Origin: JAIQFL01 sp035295745
GTDB taxonomy: Bacteria > Acidobacteriota > Terriglobia > Bryobacterales > Bryobacteraceae
Length of the DNA: 64,000 bases
Assembly: GCA_035295745.1 (NCBI GenBank)
Contig: DATGIL010000107.1
Location: 110,812-174,811, forward strand
Direction of reading: 5' to 3'
The translations under genes and the position numbers were made by a program. How positions within the stretch are numbered: the stretch's first letter is position 1; each line of letters opens with the position of its first letter. Shown piece by piece: positions 16,694 through 24,831 of this stretch. The notes below the pieces were generated by a model. It was not told where the DNA came from. It was given only the letters and a program-made list of their open reading frames with translations, and did no database searches.

Positions 16694-18832
16694 GTGAAGC
16701 GTGTTTACCTGCAGTCGTCAGCGGTTCTCGCCTTGGTGTGGGTAGGCACGGCCTTGGCGGATGCGGCCGGGACGCCGCCGTGGGCTCACGGGACAACGCT
16801 CTTCGACGCGCAAGGAAACATGTATGTGGCGGGAACGGTCGCAGCCGACACGATCCCCGTTACTCCTGGCGCTTTTCAGACTAAGTTCAAAGGCGGAATT
16901 TGCGGAACCATCACGATTGGATTTCACCCGCCTGCGACCGAGCAGATCCCCTGCCAGCATAGCTTCGCGGCGAAGCTTTCCCCCGATGGCGTCGTCTTGT
17001 ATGCGACCTATCTGGAGAGCAGCGGGAATGATGGAATCAGCAGCGCGGTAATCGATGCAGCCGGGCATCTCTTCCTCGCCGGAGGAACTTCACCGGACTT
17101 TCCGTCCACCGGCTCCATCTCCGGCCTGCCGCCAGCAGGCAACGGCGAGGTACTTTTCATCGCCGAACTCTCGGCGGATGGTTCCAGCCTGGTTTTCAGC
17201 GACACTTTCAGCATGGGCTTCACCTCCATCGCCCAGATTGCCTTGGACGCCCACGAAAACGTGTATGTCGCAGGCACTACCGACGGCACGGCCTTCCCCA
17301 CCACCCCCGGCGCATACCTGCACGCCCGCCCTGTCGCCAGCCTCGACGGTTTCGTATTCCTGTTGAATCCCGCGACCGGCGCTCTACTTTTCTCCACTCT
17401 CTTCGGAGGCTCGAATCTTGACTATCTAACGGGGCTGGCGATCGATTCCAATGGCGGCATTGCTGTGTTGGGGTATACCGCTTCGCCGGATTTTCCGGCC
17501 ACATCCAGCGCTTTCCTGCACTCCGTCGCCCGGGAGAACATCTTTGTGGCCAAGCTCGATCCTACCGGATCGTCACTCCAGTTCTCTTCCTTGTTTGGCG
17601 GAACCTATAACAGCGTGTCTTCCGCAATTGCGATTGGACCCTCAGACGATGTCTACATAGCTGGCTGGACGTATGCTCCGGACCTGCCGGTCAGCCCTGG
17701 CGCCTTCGATGTCCCGCTCCCAGTCATTCCTATGAGCGACCAAGGCTTCGTTGCGAGGCTCGATGGCGCGACCGGCGCACGCGTCTATCTCACCTATTTG
17801 GGCGACCCAAATGGAGGCGCAGGAAGGCTCCTTCCGGCATCTGATGGCACGGTCTGGGTCCTTGGGGGCTTCTATAGCGGATCGATTTACGGCGGTCCAC
17901 CTCTCCTGACGGCCGACGCTCTCGCCCCGTGTGTTCCGAATTTCTACGATGTGCACGCCGACGTCAAGCACTTGAGCGCGGATGGAAGTCAACTCCTTTA
18001 TGGAACTATGCTGGATGGGGTTCTCAGCCTGGATGCATCGGGCGTAGTCCGGATTTCCAGTTCGGCAAGCCTATATCAGACCATCGACCTGACTGCTCCG
18101 CAGCCGCCGCATATCACCTGTGTAGCCAACGCTGCCACGCTCTACGGACCGATCTCTCCAGGTATGATCATCACCATCTTTGGCCCATCTATCGGACCGG
18201 ATGTGCCAACGGGCCAGCAACTCACCGCTGCCGGCATGGTTTCGCCGGACTTGAACGGACTTGAGGTCCTCGTCGGAGGAATCGCTGCGCCGATTCTGTA
18301 CGCTTCCCGGAACCAGATCAATGTGGTGACGCCATTCGGAGCGCCATCTGCGGGCACGGTAGACATTGCGGTAGTGAGGTCCGGAGTCCCCATGGGCACA
18401 TTCTCCGCGACTGCGGCGCCAGCATCCCCCGGCATTTTCACGCAGAATGGAGCGGGCAGCGGGGCAGGTGTGATCTTTAACCAGGATGGCAGCCTGAATG
18501 GTCCCGCCAATCCAGCTTCCCTTGGTTCCACCCTGTCGATTTACGTGACCGGCCTCGGCCCGCTGACGCCAATGCCGCTGGATGGCTTCATCCCAACGAC
18601 GGCCACGTCGAAACCCGCATTACCGATCCAGGTGGGCTTGAACGACAGCTCGATCACGTTTCCGATTCTGTACGTAGGCGATGTGCCGCAGATGGTCGAG
18701 GGCGTCCAGCGGATCGATGTTCAGCTCCCCACTGTCATTCCCTCCGAAGTGCTGCCCCAGATTGTCGTAACCACTGAGACTTTAAACGCGGGTGGAGTAT
18801 TTCCCCACGGCGTGTTCATCTTCTACCACTAA
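16694..18832 (+). CDS. Secreted SBBP-type beta-propeller protein with TIGR03437 C-terminal domain
   Basis: This 712-residue exported protein has a leader (VYLQSSAVLALVWVGTALAD). At least five propeller-like repeats follow the pattern 'D-x-x-x-N-x-Y-V-A-G-x-T ... F-P-x-T-P-G-A-F', for example DAHENVYVAGTTDGTAFPTT and GPSDDVYIAGWTYAPDLPVS. From about residue 465 comes the domain first described as 'Solibacter uncharacterized C-terminal domain' (NAATLYGPISPGMIITIFG, LYASRNQINVVTPF, LSIYVTGLGPLTP). This is a strong lineage clue. The function is unknown; an extracellular adhesive or surface role is inferred only. The start is GTG 16694, with the leader directly after it. Confidence 0.85.
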   Translation: MKRVYLQSSAVLALVWVGTALADAAGTPPWAHGTTLFDAQGNMYVAGTVAADTIPVTPGAFQTKFKGGICGTITIGFHPPATEQIPCQHSFAAKLSPDGVVLYATYLESSGNDGISSAVIDAAGHLFLAGGTSPDFPSTGSISGLPPAGNGEVLFIAELSADGSSLVFSDTFSMGFTSIAQIALDAHENVYVAGTTDGTAFPTTPGAYLHARPVASLDGFVFLLNPATGALLFSTLFGGSNLDYLTGLAIDSNGGIAVLGYTASPDFPATSSAFLHSVARENIFVAKLDPTGSSLQFSSLFGGTYNSVSSAIAIGPSDDVYIAGWTYAPDLPVSPGAFDVPLPVIPMSDQGFVARLDGATGARVYLTYLGDPNGGAGRLLPASDGTVWVLGGFYSGSIYGGPPLLTADALAPCVPNFYDVHADVKHLSADGSQLLYGTMLDGVLSLDASGVVRISSSASLYQTIDLTAPQPPHITCVANAATLYGPISPGMIITIFGPSIGPDVPTGQQLTAAGMVSPDLNGLEVLVGGIAAPILYASRNQINVVTPFGAPSAGTVDIAVVRSGVPMGTFSATAAPASPGIFTQNGAGSGAGVIFNQDGSLNGPANPASLGSTLSIYVTGLGPLTPMPLDGFIPTTATSKPALPIQVGLNDSSITFPILYVGDVPQMVEGVQRIDVQLPTVIPSEVLPQIVVTTETLNAGGVFPHGVFIFYH

Positions 18833-18834
18833 AC

Positions 18835-18851
18835 GAGGGCTTCGCCTTTTT
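18835..18851 (+). terminator. Likely intrinsic terminator
   Basis: Just after the propeller stop, AGGGC and GCCTT pair around a TTC loop (18836-18848; one G:T pair) and run into a stretch of T residues ending at 18851. The stem is short but the placement is right. Confidence 0.5.
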
Positions 18852-18879
18852 AAACTTCGCTATCCCCGCTTTTTCCCCA

Positions 18880-18919
18880 TTGACTTCTCTTCCTGATCGA
18901 TATATATACTGATCAGTAT
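18880..18919 (+). promoter_or_regulatory. Promoter with overlapping palindromic operator of the PadR-ADOP operon
   Basis: TTGACT (18880-18885) and TATATA (18903-18908) are a good sigma-70-like pair with 17-bp spacing. The perfect 14-bp palindrome ATACTGATCAGTAT (18906-18919) overlaps the -10 and the expected start of transcription, ending 4 bp before the padR ATG. This is the arrangement expected for autorepression by the encoded PadR protein; the binding itself is inferred. Confidence 0.65.
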
Positions 18920-18923
18920 CTAT

Positions 18924-19292
18924 ATGAAACAGGATCAGCCCCCACCGGAGAGCTTCCTTCCGCTGAAGCCGCACTGGTTTCACGTCCTTCTTTCCCTCAC
19001 CCATGAGGACCAGCACGGCTACGGCATTATGCAGGAAGTGCTAGACCGGACCGGCGGCAAAGTCCGGCTCTGGCCGGCGACGCTTTATGGCACGCTCAAA
19101 CGGCTGATCGACGGGAGACTGATCGAGGAGTCCGAAGTGCGCCCTACCCCTGAAATGGATGACGCCCGGCGTCGCTACTACCGGCTGACGCCGCTTGGCC
19201 GCCGGGTGCTCGCGGCCGAGAGCGCGAGACTGGAAGACCTGGTACGCGTCATCCATTCCAAGGGTTTAAACGAAAAGAAGGCGGAGTCATGA
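18924..19292 (+). CDS. PadR-family transcriptional regulator (acidobacterial ADOP-linked type)
   Basis: This 122-residue winged-helix repressor has the PadR core: HVLLSLTHEDQHGYGIMQEV (helices 1-2), VRLWPATLYGTLKRLIDGRL (recognition helix, with the diagnostic P-A-T-L-Y-G-T-L) and RRRYYRLTPLGRRVLAAE (wing and last helix). It is the short subfamily seen in front of ADOP permeases in Acidobacteria. The stop overlaps the start of the ADOP gene (ATGA), so the two are translationally coupled. It probably represses the operon through the palindrome at 18906-18919. The inducer is unknown. Confidence 0.9.
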   Translation: MKQDQPPPESFLPLKPHWFHVLLSLTHEDQHGYGIMQEVLDRTGGKVRLWPATLYGTLKRLIDGRLIEESEVRPTPEMDDARRRYYRLTPLGRRVLAAESARLEDLVRVIHSKGLNEKKAES

Positions 19293-22033
19293 ATCACCCA
19301 TCCAACCAGCCGGTGGCGATCGGTCTCCGGCTGTACCGCGCGCTGGCACGCGCCTTCCCCTACGAATTCAGAAACGCTTACGGAGACGAGTTGGTCCAGG
19401 TGACCGAGGATGCCATCGAGTCTATCTGGCGCCGGCACGGCGTGCTCGGCATCGTCCGTCTCCTGCTGGATATCGCAATCCGCATACCGGTCGAGTATCT
19501 TGCCGAGTTCCGGCAGGACTTGCGCTACGGGCTGCGCGTGCTGGCTGGATCGCCTGGATTTACCGCCGTCGCGCTGATCTCATTGACGCTCGGTATCGGG
19601 GTTGCGACCGCCGCCTTCAGCGAGATGAACGGCATGGTCCTGCGCGATGTCCCCGCGGTGCAGAATCCCGATGGTCTGTTTCTGTTGAAGTCGCCGGTGG
19701 CATGGACCGATTATCGGCGTTATCGCGACCGCTCCGACCTTTTCTCCGCCACCATGGCTTACGCTGCGCCCGTGCTGTTTGGCGTCTCAATCGAAGGCCG
19801 CACCGAACGAACCTGGGGACACATCGTCACGGCCTCGTACTTTCCCACTCTGGGCGTCACTCCGTCCCTGGGGCGGACCTTCACTCCCGACGAAGAGCAA
19901 CCCGGTAAGCCGCCCACAGTCGTGGTCAGCAACCGGTTCTGGCAATCGCATCTCGGCTCCGACCCGTCGATTGTGGGCAAGGCGCTGCGCATTGACGGAC
20001 AGTCGTGCACCATCATCGGAGTTGGGCCCGTGGACTTCCAGGGGGCTTCGCCCATGATGTTCGGCGCGGACTTGTGGCTTCCCGTAGGCCTTGTGCCCAG
20101 CTTTTCCATGCCCGAGATTGCCGACCACGCGTTGGAACGGCACGATCAGGCAATTTTCTATGTCACCGGCCGCCTCGTTCCGGGCGTTTCCGTACCCCGC
20201 GCCGAGGCCGAACTGGAAACGATAGCCCGCCAACTGGAGCGTGAATACGCCGACCCCGAGAGGGACCGGCCCGGCCAGCGCGTGCAGTTGCATCCCGGCG
20301 GCAAACTCATGCCCATCCGCAAGGAGGACCTGTCCTTTTACACGGGCTTCTTCATCGTGCTCGGGGGTATGATCCTGCTCATCGCCAGTTCGAATGTGGC
20401 GAACATGATGATGGCGCGCGCGGCGGACCGGCGCAAGGAGATCGCAGTCCGGCTGTCTCTGGGGGCCGGGCGGGCTCGCCTGGTTCGACAGTTGATGACC
20501 GAGAGCCTTCTGGTGGCGCTGGCGGCGGGACTCCTGGGGCTGGTGATGGCCACCTGGCTGATGCAAGTGGCTTCACGAGAGACCATACCGTCGCCCGTAC
20601 CCCTCACGATGAACCTCACTCCCGACCGGCGTGTTCTGCTCTTCACGCTCGGCCTGACCGCGTTCACAGGCCTGGCATTCGGCCTGCTGCCCGCGATCCA
20701 GGCGACACGGCCGGACCTCACGCTCGCGCTGAAGGACACGGGTAATCTGCGATTCCGCAGGTTCGGAAAGCTGAGTACGCGCAATCTGCTGGTAATGACC
20801 CAGGTGGCCGGCTCCCTGATGCTGCTGCTCATCACCGGATTCCTGGTCCTCGGCCACCGGAGAATCAGTGGCGCCGAAGTCGGTTTCAACGCCAAGAACC
20901 TGTACCTCATAGGCCTCGATCCCATCCGCGACGGATACTCTGGCGAGCGGGCCGCCGCCTTCTTCCAAAAGCTGCTGGACCGTGTGAAGACGCTTCCGTC
21001 GGTGACCTCGGCCACTCTGGCGGACGCCGTTCCCATGCAGATGATCGGCAAGCCGGGCGCTCATATCTACGTGCCGGCACCGGACGGCTCGAAGCAGTTT
21101 CGCTGGGGACAAAAGTATCTGGTGGGCCGGGACTACTTCGACACCATCGGCATTCCTTTGGTGCGAGGCCGCAGTTTCCGCGCGACCGACGAAACGAACG
21201 ACTCAGCCGTGGTCATCGTCAGCGAAAAGATGGCCCGCGACTGCTGGAAGGACGAGGACCCCATCGGACGCCACATCGAACTCGGCGCGAACGACGCCCC
21301 CACCTCTATATTTGGAGGGGGCCGCGTTGGCAACTCCCGGCTGGTCGGAAAGCCGCGAGTGTTCGAAGTGATCGGAGTGGCGCGAAATACGCGAACCGGC
21401 CTCGACCTGGTGCCTGCGGACGCACCTGGCATCATTTACACTCCCATGCGCCCGGAGGACTATGAGCATCCTTCGCTGAAAGGCGTGACCCTGGCGGTGC
21501 GAGCGGCGCCCGGCGTCGACACAGTCGGCGCGGTTCTTCGCGAGATCTCCGCCATCGACGACAAAGTGCGGCCCTTCAGCGTCCGCAGCATGCTGGAACA
21601 GATCGACGAGCTAATGTTTCCGGTGAAAGTCGCTCTTTGGACCTACGGATCCATCGGGATCTTCGGACTGATTCTGGCTTCGGTGGGCCTGGCGGGTGTC
21701 ACCGCCTATTCGGTTTCGCAGCGCCGGCGGGAGATCGGCATTCGCATGGCGCTGGGCGCACGCCGTGAGAACGTACTCGCCCTCGTGATGAAGGAAGGTC
21801 TCGTCATGATCGCGATCGGCTCGGTCATCGGCCTGCTCGGGGCGCGCGCCGGGATTCGCGCGATGTCCGCCGCCCTCTCGCAAATCGCGCGGACTGCCGG
21901 CACGAGCCAATCCGATCCCGTTCTGCTGATCGGCGCTCCGCTTCTGCTGGGGATTCTGGCGCTGGTGGCGTGTTACGTCCCCGCACGCAAGTCGATGCGC
22001 ATCGATCCGGCGGTGGCGCTACGGCAGGAGTAA
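19289..22033 (+). CDS. ADOP-type duplicated MacB/FtsX permease, PadR-linked (prefix type A)
   Basis: This 914-residue inner-membrane protein has two tandem MacB-periplasmic/FtsX units. An 80-residue prefix (LYRALARAFPYEFRNAYGDE) precedes TM1 (GFTAVALISLTLGIGVATAA). FtsX core 1 follows periplasmic domain 1 (SSNVANMMMARAADRRKEIA, MTESLLVALAAGLLGLV), and FtsX core 2 is near the C-terminus (RRREIGIRMALGARRENVLA). It ends in the family signature YVPARKSMRIDPAVALRQE. Classical MacB has one such unit plus an ATPase; no ATPase gene is adjacent, hence 'orphan'. The transport function is unproven. It is coupled to padR and followed 8 bp later by a close paralogue. Confidence 0.9.
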   Translation: MNHPSNQPVAIGLRLYRALARAFPYEFRNAYGDELVQVTEDAIESIWRRHGVLGIVRLLLDIAIRIPVEYLAEFRQDLRYGLRVLAGSPGFTAVALISLTLGIGVATAAFSEMNGMVLRDVPAVQNPDGLFLLKSPVAWTDYRRYRDRSDLFSATMAYAAPVLFGVSIEGRTERTWGHIVTASYFPTLGVTPSLGRTFTPDEEQPGKPPTVVVSNRFWQSHLGSDPSIVGKALRIDGQSCTIIGVGPVDFQGASPMMFGADLWLPVGLVPSFSMPEIADHALERHDQAIFYVTGRLVPGVSVPRAEAELETIARQLEREYADPERDRPGQRVQLHPGGKLMPIRKEDLSFYTGFFIVLGGMILLIASSNVANMMMARAADRRKEIAVRLSLGAGRARLVRQLMTESLLVALAAGLLGLVMATWLMQVASRETIPSPVPLTMNLTPDRRVLLFTLGLTAFTGLAFGLLPAIQATRPDLTLALKDTGNLRFRRFGKLSTRNLLVMTQVAGSLMLLLITGFLVLGHRRISGAEVGFNAKNLYLIGLDPIRDGYSGERAAAFFQKLLDRVKTLPSVTSATLADAVPMQMIGKPGAHIYVPAPDGSKQFRWGQKYLVGRDYFDTIGIPLVRGRSFRATDETNDSAVVIVSEKMARDCWKDEDPIGRHIELGANDAPTSIFGGGRVGNSRLVGKPRVFEVIGVARNTRTGLDLVPADAPGIIYTPMRPEDYEHPSLKGVTLAVRAAPGVDTVGAVLREISAIDDKVRPFSVRSMLEQIDELMFPVKVALWTYGSIGIFGLILASVGLAGVTAYSVSQRRREIGIRMALGARRENVLALVMKEGLVMIAIGSVIGLLGARAGIRAMSAALSQIARTAGTSQSDPVLLIGAPLLLGILALVACYVPARKSMRIDPAVALRQE

Positions 22034-22041
22034 GACCACTA

Positions 22042-24783
22042 ATGGCCAATCCAAACGTAGCATTGAGCTTGCGGGTGTACCGCGCGTTGTCTCGGGCGTT
22101 TCCATCTGAGTTTAAGCATGCCTATGGCGACGAGCTTCTGCAGGTGACCGAAGAGGCGATCGAATCCATCTGGCGGCAACACGGAACACTAGGACTCGCC
22201 CGCCTGCTAGCCGACCTGGCGATCCGCGTTCCCGCCGAGCACCTGGCCGAGTTTCTTCAAGATGCGCGCCACGGATTGCGAACGCTGGCGGATTCGCCCG
22301 GTTTCACCGCGGTGGCAATTCTCTCACTGGGGCTCGGAATTTGCGTGGCGACCTCAGCCTTCAGTGAACTCTATGGCGTGATTTTGCGCGACCTTCCCTC
22401 CGTCCCGCAACCCGAGCAACTGGTAGCGATTCAATCTCCCACCTCCTACCCCACCTACCAACAGTACCGTGAGCGAAGTGACCTATTCTCCGACACGTTC
22501 GCGTACATGGCCCCGGTGCCGTTCGGCATTTCGCAAAATGGGCAGACGGAGCGGACATGGGGACACCTGGTGACGCCTTCCTACTTCTCCACGCTGGGCG
22601 TGCAGCCTTCGCTGGGCAGATTTTTCGACGAAGCGAATCCAGCGCCCGACACGGTGGTAGTCAGCTATCGATACTGGAAGAACCATTTGGCTCTGGACCC
22701 CGCGGTCATCGGGAAGACGCTGCACATCAACGGACGCGCGTGCACCATCATAGGCGTGGGCCCGAAGGAATTCCTCGGCGCATCTCCTCTGATCTTTTAC
22801 GCTGACGTGTGGATGCCGATTCTCCGAGGGACCACGTCCGCCATCGCGCCAGAGTTAGACGGCGGGGTGCTCGATCGGCGCGATGCGAACATCTTCCTGG
22901 TAGTGGGACGCCTGAAGCGCGGAGTTACCGCCGCACGCGCGGAGGCTGAACTCGACACGGTGGCGCGCCAGTTCCAATTGTTCTACGGCGAAGAGGACCA
23001 GCGGCAAAAAGGCCGCCGCGTAGTGCTGGCGCCGGGAGGCAAACTTCTCGCGCTTCGTTCCCAGGATCTTCCGCTGGTGACCGCATTCCCCATGGTGCTG
23101 GTGGGCCTGGTGTTGCTGATCGCCTGTTCCAATGTCGCCCACATGCTGATGGCGCGTGCCGGAAACCGCCGCAGAGAGATCGCGGTCCGGCTGGCGCTGG
23201 GAGCCAGCCGCGCCCGACTGGTGCGTCAGTTGCTGACCGAGAGCATGCTCCTGGCGGGGGGCGCCGGTGTCTTCGGCTTTGTGCTCTCCCTATGGCTGAT
23301 GCACCTTGCTTCTCACGTGCAGATGCCATTCCCGATGCCGGTGAGCTACGATCTGCAGCCCGATTGGCATTCGCTTCTTTTCACGCTGCTGGTGACGGTG
23401 CTGACAGGCATCGCATTCGGACTGGCGCCCGCGCTTGACGCCACACGCGCCGATCTTACGCCGGCGCTGAAGGGCACGAGCTTTTTCCGCTTCCGGCGAT
23501 ATCGGCGCCTCGGACTGCGCAACCTGCTGGTACTCTACCAAGTCTCGGGATCTCTTACCCTCCTGCTGCTGACTGGTTTTCTGGTGCTCGGATTTCAGAG
23601 GACTTCGGGCATTGAAATTGGCTTCGATACACGTAATCTCTACCTGCTCTCGCTCGACCCCGTCCGCGATGGATACACAGGCGAGCGTGCCGCCGACTTC
23701 TTTGAGAAACTTCTCGATCGCGTGAAACGGCTCCCTTCCGTGACCGCGGCGACACTCACGGAATCGGTGCCGATGTCGAGCAACGGCAATCCTTCCGTCG
23801 CATTCTCCAGTGCTGGCGAAGCCGCCGCTGGTCCCCGACTCGCCGGGACCGCGCACCGGGATGTCGTGGGACGAGATTATTTCGACACACTCGGCGTTCC
23901 GATTGTGTCCGGACGCGGATTCCGTAGAGAAGACGAGGCCGCGGCGTCGACAGCGGTCATCGTGACCGAGTCTCTGGTACGCGAGCTTTGGAATGGAATG
24001 GATCCGGTGGGCAGGCGGATTGAGATCGGCAGCGACGCAGTCGCTCCGGGGAAGGGACTCGATTCCACGGGGACCTTCGATCATCGCCCTGCCAGCCTCG
24101 TGGCCGGGCATCGGGTGTTCGAAGTGGTCGGGGTGGCGAAGGACATCAAGCTGGCCCTCGAACTCGACAAACCACGGCCGGTAATCTACTTTCCGCTGCG
24201 AGCTTCCGATTACGCGCAGCCCTCGCTTCTCGGGGTTTCGCTTCTGGTCCGGTCTGCGCCGGGCGGCGACGTGCTGAGTGCCGTACGCAGGGAAGTCTCG
24301 GCCATGGATGCGAATCTCACTCCGTTCAATGTCCGATCGATGCCGGAACAGATCGACCGTTTGCTGTATTTGTTCCGGTTGGCGGGATGGATCTACGGCG
24401 GGGTCGGCTTGTTCGGACTGATCCTGCCGTCGGTCGGCCTCGCCGGAGTGGCAGCGTATTCGGTGTCGCGCCGCGGACGGGAGATCGGCATTCGCATGGC
24501 GTTGGGCGCGACTCGAGGAGACGTGCTCCGCCTGGTGATGCAGGAGAGCCTGGCACTGGTGCTCGCCGGCACCGTCCTGGGACTAGCGGGTGCTTGGGCG
24601 ACGGCGCGTGTGTTGTCGTCTTTTCTTTCCTCGGTGGCACGAGCGGCAAACGCCAGCACGTCGGACCCGGTTCTGCTGATCGGCGCTCCGCTGCTGCTGG
24701 GAGGTCTCGCGGTCCTCGCCTGCTGCGTCCCCGCGCGAAGATCCATGCTCATAGATCCGGCCGTGGCATTGCGGCAGGAGTGA
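22042..24783 (+). CDS. ADOP-type duplicated permease, tandem paralogue (prefix type A)
   Basis: This 913-residue protein is a clear tandem duplicate of the preceding ADOP. The prefix matches almost residue by residue (LRVYRALSRAFPSEFKHAYG, DELLQVTEEAIESIWRQHG), and so do FtsX core 1 (CSNVAHMLMARAGNRRREIA) and the end (CVPARRSMLIDPAVALRQE). The periplasmic domains have diverged more than the membrane parts, suggesting different ligands. ATG 22042 is chosen because it aligns with the upstream paralogue's start; the frame is open further upstream but that reads the other gene's 3' end. It belongs to the PadR operon and is convergent with the next ADOP. Confidence 0.9.
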   Translation: MANPNVALSLRVYRALSRAFPSEFKHAYGDELLQVTEEAIESIWRQHGTLGLARLLADLAIRVPAEHLAEFLQDARHGLRTLADSPGFTAVAILSLGLGICVATSAFSELYGVILRDLPSVPQPEQLVAIQSPTSYPTYQQYRERSDLFSDTFAYMAPVPFGISQNGQTERTWGHLVTPSYFSTLGVQPSLGRFFDEANPAPDTVVVSYRYWKNHLALDPAVIGKTLHINGRACTIIGVGPKEFLGASPLIFYADVWMPILRGTTSAIAPELDGGVLDRRDANIFLVVGRLKRGVTAARAEAELDTVARQFQLFYGEEDQRQKGRRVVLAPGGKLLALRSQDLPLVTAFPMVLVGLVLLIACSNVAHMLMARAGNRRREIAVRLALGASRARLVRQLLTESMLLAGGAGVFGFVLSLWLMHLASHVQMPFPMPVSYDLQPDWHSLLFTLLVTVLTGIAFGLAPALDATRADLTPALKGTSFFRFRRYRRLGLRNLLVLYQVSGSLTLLLLTGFLVLGFQRTSGIEIGFDTRNLYLLSLDPVRDGYTGERAADFFEKLLDRVKRLPSVTAATLTESVPMSSNGNPSVAFSSAGEAAAGPRLAGTAHRDVVGRDYFDTLGVPIVSGRGFRREDEAAASTAVIVTESLVRELWNGMDPVGRRIEIGSDAVAPGKGLDSTGTFDHRPASLVAGHRVFEVVGVAKDIKLALELDKPRPVIYFPLRASDYAQPSLLGVSLLVRSAPGGDVLSAVRREVSAMDANLTPFNVRSMPEQIDRLLYLFRLAGWIYGGVGLFGLILPSVGLAGVAAYSVSRRGREIGIRMALGATRGDVLRLVMQESLALVLAGTVLGLAGAWATARVLSSFLSSVARAANASTSDPVLLIGAPLLLGGLAVLACCVPARRSMLIDPAVALRQE

Positions 24784-24831
24784 GAGGCGGGAGGGTCCGA
24801 GACTCCGTATATAAGCCAGGGCACACCTCGA

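Noticed and set aside
22034..22041. Mobile-element origin of the tandem ADOP pair
   Set aside because: No terminal repeats or transposase were seen; the 8-bp junction and collinear paralogy fit a simple tandem duplication.
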